Origin: Sulfoacidibacillus ferrooxidans
Lineage (GTDB): Bacteria; Bacillota; Bacilli; Alicyclobacillales; SLC66
Assembly (NCBI RefSeq): GCF_022606465.1
Contig: NZ_JALBUF010000003.1
Coordinates: forward strand, 62,001-126,000
Direction: 5' to 3'
DNA length: 64,000 nt
Shown here: one piece after another, positions 45,914 to 55,118 of the stretch
Layout of the letters: each line of letters begins with the position of its first letter
Position numbering within the stretch: position 1 is the first letter of the stretch
Program-made: the position numbers and the translations under genes
Notes under the pieces: generated by a model
Database searches by the model: none
The model's input: the letters and a program-made list of their open reading frames with translations, nothing else
Told to the model about the DNA's origin: nothing

Positions 45914-48631
45914 TTACGCTTGCATTAAGTTGCGCAGTACCATTTGCAATATCCCACCGTTGCGATAATAATCAACCTCAATAGGACTATCAATGCGTAC
46001 CGTTACATCAAAGGATATCGTCGAACCATCCTCTTTTGTAGCCTTAACTTTTACACGCTGATGTGGTTTTAATGTATCATCGATACCCTCAAAATGGTAC
46101 CTTTCATATCCAGTGAGTCCCAGCGCTCGCCAACTCACACCTGCATCAAATTGCAATGGTAAGACGCCCATACCGACCAAGTTACTGCGGTGTATGCGCT
46201 CAAAGCTTTCTGCAATGACAGCCTTCACACCAAGTAAGAACGTCCCCTTTGCAGCCCAATCGCGAGAACTTCCCGTTCCATATTCTTTACCTGCAATGAC
46301 AACCATCGCATCTCCATCTTCCATGTATCTCATGGCCGTGTCATAAATAGACATGACTTCATTAGTTGGAAGATAAGTGGAAACACCGCCTTCAGTTCCA
46401 GGTGCCACTTCATTGCGAATACGCACATTTGCGAAAGTTCCTCGCATCATCACATCATGATCGCCTCGTCGCGAGCCATATGAGTTAAAGTCGCGAACAT
46501 CGACATGATGCGATTGCAAAAACAGACCAGCAGGGCTCTTAGGATTGATCGCACCCGCAGGTGAAATGTGATCGGTAGTTACTGAATCACCCAATAAGGC
46601 CAATACGCGCGCATCGTGTATGGGTGCAATTGGCGATACTTTTGTATCAAGCCCAACAAAGAAAGGTGGTTCTTGAATATAGGTAGAATCCTTATCCCAT
46701 TCAAATAATTCCCCTTCGGGTGTTGGCAATGCATTCCAACGTTCACTTGAATGAAGGACATCCCGATATTTTTCCTTAAACATGTCCGGTGTCACAAACT
46801 GAGCAATTGCTTGATCCACTTCCTTGGACGATGGCCAGATATCGCGCAAAAAGACAGGCTGGCCTGAAGCATCATGCCCTAATGGTTCTGTTGCTAAATC
46901 AATGTCCACAGTTCCTGCGATCGAATAAGCTACGACAAGCGGTGGTGAAGCTAGATAATTAGCTTTAACAGATGGATGAATCCTTCCTTCGAAATTACGA
47001 TTTCCACTCAATACAGATGCGACTGTCAATTCCTGTTCTCGAATAGCAGTCTCCACTTCTGGAATAAGCGGTCCACTATTTCCGATACATGTCGTACACC
47101 CATACCCTACAACCTCATAACCGAGTTTTTCGAGATATGGCAAGGTACCTGATTTTTCAAGATAGCTTGTGACCACTCGAGAACCAGGGCCAAGGCTCGT
47201 CTTCACATGTGGTGCACGCGACAAACCTTTTTCGACAGCTTTTTTTGCAAGTAATCCAGCAGCTAACATAACAGATGGATTGGAGGTATTAGTACAACTA
47301 GTAATGGCAGCAATCACAATCGAGCCTGCTTTTAATTCAGATGACTCTTTATTAGCTTGCGTTACCTTGACTGTCTTTTGAATTTGTTCCTCTGTTAAGC
47401 CAAATCCACCCTGTTTAAGGGGTGCACGTAAATGCGTGTTAAATTGCTCCTTCATCGCCGTGAGTTCCACTTTATCTTGTGGACGACGAGGACCTGCAAG
47501 TGAAGGTACAACTGTATTGAGGTCGAGCGTGACGACGTCTGAAAACTCAGGATCTGGCATGTCGTCCGTTCTAAAGATACCTTGCGCTTTTGTGTACGCT
47601 TCGACTAGAGCAATCTGTTCTTCATCCCGACCAGTCATCCGCAGATAATTAAGCGATTCTGCATCGACTGGGAAGAATCCCATGGTAGCACCATATTCTG
47701 GAGACATATTGGCAATTGTAGCGCGATCAGCAAGCGTCATAGCACTCAGACCAGGACCAAAAAACTCTACGAACTGTCCCACAACACCTTTTTTTCGCAA
47801 AATATTAGTGACAGTAAGAGCTAGATCTGTTGCTGTTGATCCTTCCGGTAAGCGACCAACTAATTTAAATCCGACCACTCTTGGCGTCACAAAATATAGC
47901 GGTTGACCAAGCATGCCTGCCTCAGCTTCGATACCGCCAACGCCCCAACCTAGTACGCCAAGTCCGTTAATCATCGTTGTATGTGAGTCTGTTCCAACAA
48001 GCGAGTCAGGAAACGCGACAAGTCCATCCTCATTTTCCGAAACCTGAACAACTGAGGCCAAGTATTCGAGGTTCACTTGATGGACGATCCCGACCGAAGG
48101 AGGTACTGCGCGGAAATTTTCGAATGCCTTTGTCGCCCAGTGTAAAAATTTATAGCGTTCTTCATTGCGAGCATATTCATAATCAGTGTTGATTGAAAGA
48201 GAATTATCTTGACCAAAACTATCGACTTGTACAGAGTGATCAATGACGAGATCTACAGGAACAAGTGGATTGATTTTCTTAGGATCTCCGCCTAAACGAT
48301 GAACCGCTTGACGCAAAGCAGCAAGATCGACCACCACTGGCACACCTGTAAAATCTTGCAACAAAATACGTGCTGGCATGAAGGGAATTTCTTGTGATTG
48401 GTCAGGAGCCTGCGCATTCCAATTTGCGATTTGTTTCACATGCTCTTGCGTAATGATGTAGTCATCGAGTTTCCTAAGTACACTTTCAAGTAAAATCTTT
48501 ATAGAAATAGGAAGGCGTGAAATCTTTGCTATATTTAGTTCTTCTAAGCGATCTAACCGATAATAATTGTATTGCTTACCATTGGCTGAAAGCACCGAAC
48601 GCGTGCCAAATGGATCACTATGTTTTGCCAT
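45914..48631 (-). CDS. acnA: Aconitate hydratase
   Basis: TCA-cycle aconitase A of 905 residues that interconverts citrate and isocitrate. Cluster-binding cysteines lie in [13 protein letters not shown] and [14 protein letters not shown]; the swivel domain has [16 protein letters not shown]. The start is ATG 48631, nine bases after GAGG; a GTG five codons upstream falls in the ribosome binding site. Aconitases of this type can bind RNA when they lose the cluster. The leader (to about 48770) can form alternative hairpins. Confidence 0.96.
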   Translation of the reverse strand: MAKHSDPFGTRSVLSANGKQYNYYRLDRLEELNIAKISRLPISIKILLESVLRKLDDYIITQEHVKQIANWNAQAPDQSQEIPFMPARILLQDFTGVPVVVDLAALRQAVHRLGGDPKKINPLVPVDLVIDHSVQVDSFGQDNSLSINTDYEYARNEERYKFLHWATKAFENFRAVPPSVGIVHQVNLEYLASVVQVSENEDGLVAFPDSLVGTDSHTTMINGLGVLGWGVGGIEAEAGMLGQPLYFVTPRVVGFKLVGRLPEGSTATDLALTVTNILRKKGVVGQFVEFFGPGLSAMTLADRATIANMSPEYGATMGFFPVDAESLNYLRMTGRDEEQIALVEAYTKAQGIFRTDDMPDPEFSDVVTLDLNTVVPSLAGPRRPQDKVELTAMKEQFNTHLRAPLKQGGFGLTEEQIQKTVKVTQANKESSELKAGSIVIAAITSCTNTSNPSVMLAAGLLAKKAVEKGLSRAPHVKTSLGPGSRVVTSYLEKSGTLPYLEKLGYEVVGYGCTTCIGNSGPLIPEVETAIREQELTVASVLSGNRNFEGRIHPSVKANYLASPPLVVAYSIAGTVDIDLATEPLGHDASGQPVFLRDIWPSSKEVDQAIAQFVTPDMFKEKYRDVLHSSERWNALPTPEGELFEWDKDSTYIQEPPFFVGLDTKVSPIAPIHDARVLALLGDSVTTDHISPAGAINPKSPAGLFLQSHHVDVRDFNSYGSRRGDHDVMMRGTFANVRIRNEVAPGTEGGVSTYLPTNEVMSIYDTAMRYMEDGDAMVVIAGKEYGTGSSRDWAAKGTFLLGVKAVIAESFERIHRSNLVGMGVLPLQFDAGVSWRALGLTGYERYHFEGIDDTLKPHQRVKVKATKEDGSTISFDVTVRIDSPIEVDYYRNGGILQMVLRNLMQA

Positions 48632-48688
48632 TTCGTTCAACCTCACTCCATATATAAGACAGGTTAGCTACCACTATAAATAATGCTA

Positions 48689-48779
48689 AGAGGTGCACCC
48701 GCTCCTCTACATAAACTCGGCGATCAATCCGCATGCTATGAGGTAGAGGTACCCAAAGCTTTTCATCTTCAGATTATAC
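48689..48779 (-). promoter_or_regulatory. Candidate promoter and structured leader of acnA
   Basis: On the minus strand a perfect -10 TATAAT (48779-48774) precedes two overlapping stem options: 48749-48743 (CCTCTAC) with 48710-48704 (GTAGAGG), or 48708-48704 (AGAGG part) with 48693-48689 (CCTCT). A -35 box is not clear. The remaining gap up to the small ORF shows nothing else. Confidence 0.35.
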
Positions 48780-48808
48780 CACATTTATGAAGGGGGGCAG
48801 CAAACGCG

Positions 48809-48994
48809 ATGGAGATAAATCGCGATGATTCATCACAAGCAGTAGAAAGTACATCTATGCAACCAGTGCATGAAGATATCACAGAAGGTATCGATCGAAT
48901 GGCCGACGAGGGCGGTGGTGTGGTTGATCAAAACTTTCCTATTGGTGCCCCCATATTGAGAAACAACCTCGTTCGTCCATGTTCGCCAGACTGA
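48809..48994 (+). CDS. Small Asp/Glu-rich protein of unknown function
   Basis: 61 residues, no family recognised. It is acidic in the first half (EINRDDSSQ, HEDITEGIDRMADEGGG) with a hydrophobic-basic end (IGAPILRNNLVRP). Support for a real gene: an extended GGGGGG eleven bases before the ATG, and a strong terminator starting 15 bases after the stop. It is divergent from acnA. No membrane segment or cysteine motif (one Cys near the end). Confidence 0.6.
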   Translation: MEINRDDSSQAVESTSMQPVHEDITEGIDRMADEGGGVVDQNFPIGAPILRNNLVRPCSPD

Positions 48995-49008
48995 TGCAGT
49001 TTGGCACC

Positions 49009-49042
49009 AGAAAGAGAGGGGGATAAACTCCCCGCTCTTTCT
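49009..49042. terminator. Terminator after the small ORF
   Basis: Arms 49009-49016 and 49035-49042 (8 bp), then one mismatch and a further four G-C pairs (49018-49021 with 49030-49033). It lies between the small rightward ORF and the leftward SCP2 gene. Confidence 0.75.
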
Positions 49043-49069
49043 ACTATCTCATCACACAAACAACAATAA

Positions 49070-49408
49070 TCATATGTTATTTGGTTTTTTAAACATAGAA
49101 AGAAATTTTTGTACCAAAAATGGATCCCCTTGAATTTTAATTTTCCCAGTCATAAATGCAGATACTGGATTTCCTTGTCCCAAGGCTATTTTTACAAACT
49201 CTTTTGCAGCCATGGTCACTGTCGCGTTTGCTCCATCTTGAAGACCTTCGTCAACAGATAATTCATTGTTATGTACGCGCAGTGTCCATGTGCCACCTCC
49301 ATCACCTTGCAATACATACACAACTGTAGCCTCTATATTTTTCGCTGCATCTTGCACAAAATTTTCCTTCATACCTGCAAAAATTTCTTGTGCTGTGACT
49401 TCTGCCAT
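49070..49408 (-). CDS. SCP2 sterol-carrier-domain protein
   Basis: 112-residue protein consisting of one SCP2 lipid-binding fold: an N-terminal helix (QEIFAGMKENF), beta strands with GGGTWTLRVHNNELSV, and the end FMTGKIKIQGDPFLVQKFLSMF typical of bacterial SCP2 proteins. It may bind a fatty-acyl or other hydrophobic ligand. The start is ATG 49408, seven bases after AAGGAGG. Confidence 0.9.
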   Translation of the reverse strand: MAEVTAQEIFAGMKENFVQDAAKNIEATVVYVLQGDGGGTWTLRVHNNELSVDEGLQDGANATVTMAAKEFVKIALGQGNPVSAFMTGKIKIQGDPFLVQKFLSMFKKPNNI

Positions 49409-49454
49409 CCAACTTCCTCCTTGAAGTACACTCATTGTCTATGAATAAGCTGTC

Positions 49455-49482
49455 CATATGATCAAAGCATATGCATCATATG
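49455..49482. promoter_or_regulatory. Three CATATG copies in the SCP2/arginase intergenic region
   Basis: CATATG occurs at 49455, 49468 and 49477; the flanks also form a 7-bp inverted repeat (ATATGAT and ATCATAT). This may be an operator for one of the two divergent genes, or chance in an AT-rich gap. Confidence 0.25.
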
Positions 49483-49566
49483 ATTGGAGATACTAACTAG
49501 AGCTTGCTATTTCTTTTTTATGATCACATAAAATTGATGCCTTGAATTTTTTGGGGGGCTTACTGC

Positions 49567-50427
49567 ATGTCCTTAACCGTCGGAATTCTTGGCGTTCCGC
49601 TAAGTGTTCTCTTACCTACAGATGCATCAAAACCATTAGAGCAATTGAATGAAACACCACAGGCGTTACGAAACGCAGGGCTACTTGAAGTGATTCGAGA
49701 AACAGGTGCAATTGTAAAAGATTTTGGCGATCTCACACTTTCTTACCCTAAAAATGCCAAAACTTTTCCAGAACTCGAGTCAACTTATGCTATCATTGAA
49801 ACACAAACTGAACATGCAGCACGTCAGTGTGATTTTTTACTAGTATTAGGCGGTGGATGTACCCTAGCATCTGGTACTATGCGTGGACTTACCCACTTGT
49901 ATCATGATTTACAACTTTTATGGTTTGATAGTCACGCAGATTTCGAAAATCAGCAAACTACCGTTTCACATTATCTTGGAGGGATGTCACTCTCACATGT
50001 TGTTGGAGCTGCAGGTGATCCAGCGATTCTTGATGGAAAACAAGTTACTTTATTGTCAGGGCGAGGTGCCAATTGGACAGAAATCATGTCTATGCGCTCA
50101 TATGGTATTACCCATTGTCAACCTGAGAATATTCAACATTGGATTGAAAATGACCTAGTAGAAGGTAACTTGTACATTCACTTGGATGTCGACGTCTTAG
50201 ACCTAACCTCTATGCCAGCTGTCGATATTGCTTATCCACCAGGGATTACAAAAGAACAACTAAACATGGCACTACAAACAATCGCCACAAAAAAGACGCT
50301 GCGCGGACTTGAAATGACCGTTTATAATCCATACCGCGATCCTCATGGCATAGGGTATGAAACCATAAAAGAACTTTTAACTACGTGCATTCAAACCCTT
50401 GTGCAACAATCGTCTCAAAGATCATGA
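49567..50427 (+). CDS. Arginase/agmatinase-fold protein lacking a metal-ligand histidine
   Basis: 286 residues with the ureohydrolase fold. Motif 2 (DSHADFEN; D121, H123, D125) and motif 3 (HLDVDVLD; D207, D209) are intact, but motif 1, normally GGDHS, is GGGCT (95-99), so the metal-A histidine is replaced by C98. The rest follows the family (VVGAAGDP, AYPPGITKEQL, RGLEMTVYNP). Substrate unknown: arginine, agmatine, formiminoglutamate or a guanidino compound. GGGGGG lies before the ATG. Ends at a strong terminator. Confidence 0.82.
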   Translation: MSLTVGILGVPLSVLLPTDASKPLEQLNETPQALRNAGLLEVIRETGAIVKDFGDLTLSYPKNAKTFPELESTYAIIETQTEHAARQCDFLLVLGGGCTLASGTMRGLTHLYHDLQLLWFDSHADFENQQTTVSHYLGGMSLSHVVGAAGDPAILDGKQVTLLSGRGANWTEIMSMRSYGITHCQPENIQHWIENDLVEGNLYIHLDVDVLDLTSMPAVDIAYPPGITKEQLNMALQTIATKKTLRGLEMTVYNPYRDPHGIGYETIKELLTTCIQTLVQQSSQRS

Positions 50428-50434
50428 TACCTAT

Positions 50435-50476
50435 AGAGACCCACCGATTAATGAGTACTATAATCGATGGGTCTCT
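50435..50476. terminator. Bidirectional terminator between the arginase-like gene and fumC
   Basis: 16-base arms at 50435-50450 and 50461-50476 with one mismatch and a ten-base loop, followed by TTTT on the + strand. Convergent genes on both sides. Confidence 0.88.
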
Positions 50477-50478
50477 TT

Positions 50479-51849
50479 TTACTTGTGCGGACCAATTAAC
50501 CAACTTTTCGGGATCATTTCGTCGCCTACTCGATACACATCATCGCGGCCATCAATGGTATGCATGATTTGTTCGCCCGTCTCGTTTGCATGATGAACGA
50601 GAGCAGCTACTCGATCATATCCAAGACTTGGTACAAGAACTGTAGCTATCGAAGCATTATGCAATAGTAACTCTTCACAACGCTCCTTCGAAACAGTGAT
50701 TCCATCTACAAGTCGCATAGAAAAATTAGTCACTGCACGAGCAAGAATGTCTGCAGAATCTAGCATTCGGTCAGCCAAAAGCGGCCACATCGTGTGCAAT
50801 TCGAAATTGCTTGATTGCGCAGCAATAGCCACCGTCGCATCATTGCCAATCACTTGTACACAAACCATGATCAAAGACTCGGCAATGACCGGATTGATCT
50901 TACCTGGCATAATTGAACTACCTGGCTGCACAGCCGGCAAGTGAAGTTCACCAATGCCTGCTTTTGGACCAGAAGCCATCCAACGAATATCATTTGCAAT
51001 TTTCATCAGCACAGTAGCAGTCTGGCGAAATGCTCCCGATGCATCAAGTACACTATCAGGACTTGCCTGTGCTGCGACGTGATTGCCAGATTCTGATAAT
51101 TGCATGCCACTTTGCTTTGCAATATGGGCGATTGCATGTTGTGCAAAATCAGGATGTGTATTGACCCCTGTTCCCACTGCCGTTCCACCAAGTGCAAGCG
51201 AACCTAATTCTTTCGCAGCCCGTGTACAGCGACGAATAGATTCTTCTACCTGCCACGCATACGCTGCAAACTCTTGACCAACAGAAATGGGAACGGCATC
51301 TTGAAGATGGGTTCGCCCCGACTTCAAGATGTCATGAAATAACACTGCTTTAGCAGATAACGCGGTCTTTAATTGCTGCAATGCAGGTACAACATGTTGT
51401 TCGATTTGATATTTCACTGCCAAATGAGTCGCTGTAGGTATCACATCGTTACTCGACTGTCCCATATTGACATGATCATTTGGGTGTATCTGTTCATCGC
51501 TCGCTAAGCGGGCGATATGTGCAATCACTTCATTCGCGTTCATGTTAGTACTGGTACCTGAACCAGTTTGAAATACATCCACTACAAATTGTTGATCATG
51601 TTCGCCATTCAAAACCTGCTTCGCGGCATCTATAATCGCTGTTGCAACTTCTTCACTCAATAATCCAAGATCTGCATTTGTCTGTGCAGCAGCTATCTTA
51701 ATCCAACCCAGTGCTTGAATAAAAGATCTTGGCAACGTTTTACCACTTATCGGAAAGTTGGCTACAGCTCGTGCAGTAGATGCTCCATATAACGCATCTA
51801 CTGGCACCTTCATTTCACCCATGGAGTCCTTTTCTATGCGATATTCCAC
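50479..51849 (-). CDS. fumC: Class II fumarate hydratase
   Basis: Iron-free fumarase of 456 residues interconverting fumarate and malate. Signatures are NMGQSSNDVIPTATH, SGRTHLQDAVPIS and the catalytic loop GSSIMPGKINPV. The start is GTG; its ribosome binding site AAAGGAGG lies inside the last codons of the upstream beta-glucosidase gene, so the two are translationally coupled despite unrelated roles. Confidence 0.95.
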   Translation of the reverse strand: MEYRIEKDSMGEMKVPVDALYGASTARAVANFPISGKTLPRSFIQALGWIKIAAAQTNADLGLLSEEVATAIIDAAKQVLNGEHDQQFVVDVFQTGSGTSTNMNANEVIAHIARLASDEQIHPNDHVNMGQSSNDVIPTATHLAVKYQIEQHVVPALQQLKTALSAKAVLFHDILKSGRTHLQDAVPISVGQEFAAYAWQVEESIRRCTRAAKELGSLALGGTAVGTGVNTHPDFAQHAIAHIAKQSGMQLSESGNHVAAQASPDSVLDASGAFRQTATVLMKIANDIRWMASGPKAGIGELHLPAVQPGSSIMPGKINPVIAESLIMVCVQVIGNDATVAIAAQSSNFELHTMWPLLADRMLDSADILARAVTNFSMRLVDGITVSKERCEELLLHNASIATVLVPSLGYDRVAALVHHANETGEQIMHTIDGRDDVYRVGDEMIPKSWLIGPHK

Positions 51850-51854
51850 ACTTG

Positions 51855-53189
51855 TTACACCTCCTTTGGGGTATGGGCCATCATCCAGTCACGCAACCAA
51901 TACGCGCTTGCTTTTGGTATTCTCCTCATCGATTCATAATCGACATACACAAGTCCAAAGCGTTTACTGTACCCATACGCCCATTCAAAGTTGTCAAGCA
52001 GTGACCACACATAGTATCCCCTGACATCTACTCCTTGTTCCATTGCATCCATACATGCTTGTAGGTGTCCCTCAATAAAAGCAATGCGCTTGGGATCGTT
52101 CACTTGATTAGAAACGACTTCATCAGCAAATGCTGCTCCATTTTCTGTTATATAGATGGGGATTTGAGGATAATCTTGATGGATCCGCACTAACAACTCA
52201 CGTAATCCCTGAGGATCGATTGTCCATCCCATATCAGTTAACGGTTCACTCGGTGGCAACACATCAGGCAATAAAGGATGCATCCCTTCCTGAACAATCG
52301 TTGGAAAGTAATAGTTCACACCAAGAAAATCAAGTGACTGTTTCGACATAACCAAGAGATCCTCGTCACGTATAAAGGATAAATCCATGATTTCGCCATA
52401 TAGACTCAGTATTTCTGGTGAGTATTTCCCTTTGCACGCTGCATCGAGAAAGAATTGATTACTTATGCGATCGTAGCCCTTTGCAATATCCAGTTCTGAA
52501 GGCGATGCCGGGTAGACTGGAGATAAATTGAGTGCAACTCCTATCTCCACTGGCATCGCTAATGCTCGAATTGCCTCTGCCGCATAAGCATGTGCTGCCA
52601 TAAAGTGATGTGCGACATGTAGCGTTTCTGTCAAATCAGAGTGGCCTGGTGCATGTTGACCTGTTAAATATCCTTCATAAGCCGCCACAGATGGCTCATT
52701 GATCGTAATAAACCGCGTTGCCGCACCTTCAAATTGACGTACTACGGTCTCTGCATATGACGCAAAATACGAGAGTGTATCCCTGTTTAGCCAGCCCCCC
52801 TGTTCCTCTAGAGCCTGTGGTAAATCCCAGTGATACAACGTCACAAGAGGACGAATATCATGTGCCAGTAATTCATCGACAAGGCGACGATAATAATCCA
52901 TCCCTTTTTGATTGAATGCTCCCTTACCCGTTGGAAAAATACGTGACCACGATACAGAAAATCGATAACTGCTTAGACCAAGATCCTTCATTAGGCGAAT
53001 GTCATCACGAAATAGGTGGTATTGGTCACACGCTCTATCACCGGTATGGCCTTCAAAAGTTTTCCCTGGTGTATGAGAGAATACATCCCAAATAGAAGGA
53101 AGGCGTCCATCTTCACGCGTTGCTCCCTCTACCTGATAAGCAGCCGTTGCCGCTCCAATCACAAAATTGCGCAGAAACTGCTTTGACAT
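51855..53189 (-). CDS. GH1 family beta-glucosidase
   Basis: Glycoside hydrolase family 1, 444 residues, cytoplasmic (no signal peptide). The acid/base Glu is in TINEPSVAAYEGY and the nucleophile Glu in YITENGAAF; the N-terminal FVIGAATAAYQVEGA is typical. It probably splits beta-glucosides or cellobiose; a 6-phospho specificity cannot be excluded, but there is no PTS gene nearby. Five bases separate it from fumC. Confidence 0.94.
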   Translation of the reverse strand: MSKQFLRNFVIGAATAAYQVEGATREDGRLPSIWDVFSHTPGKTFEGHTGDRACDQYHLFRDDIRLMKDLGLSSYRFSVSWSRIFPTGKGAFNQKGMDYYRRLVDELLAHDIRPLVTLYHWDLPQALEEQGGWLNRDTLSYFASYAETVVRQFEGAATRFITINEPSVAAYEGYLTGQHAPGHSDLTETLHVAHHFMAAHAYAAEAIRALAMPVEIGVALNLSPVYPASPSELDIAKGYDRISNQFFLDAACKGKYSPEILSLYGEIMDLSFIRDEDLLVMSKQSLDFLGVNYYFPTIVQEGMHPLLPDVLPPSEPLTDMGWTIDPQGLRELLVRIHQDYPQIPIYITENGAAFADEVVSNQVNDPKRIAFIEGHLQACMDAMEQGVDVRGYYVWSLLDNFEWAYGYSKRFGLVYVDYESMRRIPKASAYWLRDWMMAHTPKEV

Positions 53190-53233
53190 GGCACAAACCC
53201 GCCTCCTACAACCAATCCATGCATCTTTGTAGT

Positions 53234-54505
53234 CTACACATACTTGCGGACTTTAGATCCAACCCACTTCACAATATGTCTTGCACCTTGATGAGCAGAG
53301 GCTACTACAGTGCGCCATAACTTTTGAATTAAATCTGCTTTCGGATCACTTTTAAGGGCGTATAGCGGCACCTGTTGCACAATATGATCGTTGATCACAA
53401 TGTTTTCTGTTGCCACTTTTTGTCCTACTACAATAGGCGCAGAAAGAACATCAGGCGTCATAGTGTACGAGATCGTTTGCTTACTGCCCTTTTGAACATC
53501 AACATAGACGTCTTTCTTTGGCGCAACGCTCAATTCTGAATTAGCAGCGTCAACAACTTGTAATTGTGTTGTCAATGGTTGTCCAGCACTTTGAAATAGC
53601 TTGGATGAGAACTGTGAAAAACCATATCCTAATAGACTAGCCGTATCCTGAAATACATCAGAAAAAGAATTCGTATCTAAGACAACACTGATCAATCGCG
53701 TTTTGCCCCGAATCGCAGTCCCAGAGAAACAATATCCAGCTTCGTTTGTCGAACCTGTTTTCAAACCATCTAGACCATTAAATTGCCCTAATAATTGATC
53801 ATAATTCGGGCCATATTGTCCCGGATGAATATACATACCCGGTTCTGAAGCATACTTTAAAACAATTGGATCATTTTTTATCAAGTAACGAGATAGAATC
53901 GCAACATCCCAGGCATTCGTATACATATCGCGATTTTGTAAACCTGACGCGTTAGTATAGTGAGTGCCTGTCAACCCAAGTGCTTGCGCCTTCTCATTCA
54001 TCAACTTAGCAAATTCCTTTTGAGAACCTGCTATGGAATCAGCCACTGCTACAGCTGCATCGTCAGCTGAGACGATAAACATATACTGAAGCATTCGCGC
54101 TAACGTAATATGTTCTGCAGGATTAAGATATGCTACTGATAATCCTGGTGTTTGCGCCACTTTGTACGCAGACTGACTCACGGGAATGATGGATTGTAAA
54201 GTGAGCTGCCCCCGTTTAACAAGATCTAGTGCAATGACCGATGTCATCAGCTTTGTCAGCGATGCGGGATAATGCTTTTGCAATACATTTTTAGCATAAA
54301 GCACTTGCCCTGTATTGGCATCAATCAAGACCGCTGCAGGGGCTGTTATTGACACCGCATTGGTGTTTTCATTTGCAGTAATCGGTTGTTCACTAGGTGT
54401 CACGACCGATTTTTCTGTTCCTGTGTCAGCAAGTGCAACAACTGCACCAGACAACAATACAATGACGGCCGCTCCAATTATCAAGGAGCGTTTTACTGTT
54501 CCCAC
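53234..54505 (-). CDS. Serine-type D-Ala-D-Ala carboxypeptidase, DacF-like
   Basis: Exported peptidase S11 (about 423 residues) that trims the fifth D-Ala of peptidoglycan. A signal peptide of about 27 residues follows KRSLIIGAAVIVLL. SxxK is at S82-K85 (ASLTK) and KTG at 249-251, but the SxN motif reads S146-A-D148, with Asp in place of Asn. A C-terminal beta-rich domain follows. The start is GTG 54505, seven bases after GGAGG; the longer frame would add a hydrophilic stretch before the signal peptide. No C-terminal membrane anchor helix is obvious. Confidence 0.92.
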   Translation of the reverse strand: MGTVKRSLIIGAAVIVLLSGAVVALADTGTEKSVVTPSEQPITANENTNAVSITAPAAVLIDANTGQVLYAKNVLQKHYPASLTKLMTSVIALDLVKRGQLTLQSIIPVSQSAYKVAQTPGLSVAYLNPAEHITLARMLQYMFIVSADDAAVAVADSIAGSQKEFAKLMNEKAQALGLTGTHYTNASGLQNRDMYTNAWDVAILSRYLIKNDPIVLKYASEPGMYIHPGQYGPNYDQLLGQFNGLDGLKTGSTNEAGYCFSGTAIRGKTRLISVVLDTNSFSDVFQDTASLLGYGFSQFSSKLFQSAGQPLTTQLQVVDAANSELSVAPKKDVYVDVQKGSKQTISYTMTPDVLSAPIVVGQKVATENIVINDHIVQQVPLYALKSDPKADLIQKLWRTVVASAHQGARHIVKWVGSKVRKYV

Positions 54506-54613
54506 GTATAGCCCTCCTGTACATCGTTCAGTCCTTGCGATGGACCGAGCTCTCCGTGAATCATTATACACGAACGTCGTTTACTGTGAGGAGTCAATCC
54601 TTACAATTCAAAA

Positions 54614-55018
54614 TTATTCCTTTACCACGTGCACATGTTCTGCTCCCATATCTTTCAAAGCTGTTTTCACGAGATCAACTTGCTCAGCTGAGCATGCAAC
54701 AATGACAAAATGGTGATACTGTTCACTCTTTGCAGAGTCTGGGTGCGCCTCTAGCCAATCAGCGAGCACACGCCCTTGCATCGCGCCATCCATAGGTCCG
54801 CCTAAAAATAAGACGCCAAAACCTGGGACAACAGCTGATACTGCTGCAGCTAAGCCACCGATAACTCCAAATGAATTTTCTAACCATGTTCCCTTCCACT
54901 CTTCATGTGGTGTTGTAGTACTGACAGATACGCGCCCTTTTAGTTGTCTTTCTAATTCTCCAGCAGATTCTAATGCCTTACTGTGCGTTTCAAATTTTCC
55001 CATCACGTGATACATCAT
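54614..55018 (-). CDS. Hypothetical protein with glycine-rich hydrophobic centre
   Basis: 134 residues, family not recognised. The N-terminus (GKFETHSKALESAGELERQLKG) and the C-terminus (YHHFVIVACSAEQVDLVKTALKDMGAEHVHVV) look like two halves of an alpha/beta fold seen in general stress proteins; the middle (GVIGGLAAAVSAVVPGFGVLFLGG) resembles a glycine zipper that could insert into a membrane. ATG 55018 has GGAG eight bases upstream. Neighbours give no clue. Confidence 0.75.
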   Translation of the reverse strand: MMYHVMGKFETHSKALESAGELERQLKGRVSVSTTTPHEEWKGTWLENSFGVIGGLAAAVSAVVPGFGVLFLGGPMDGAMQGRVLADWLEAHPDSAKSEQYHHFVIVACSAEQVDLVKTALKDMGAEHVHVVKE

Positions 55019-55118
55019 CACAATCACTCCTTCAATTCTTCACTACTCATTTGCCTTGCTCTATTTTGCGCGATAATGTATGTAATGCACAACTCATTTT
55101 ACATGACGAGGAGCCGAT

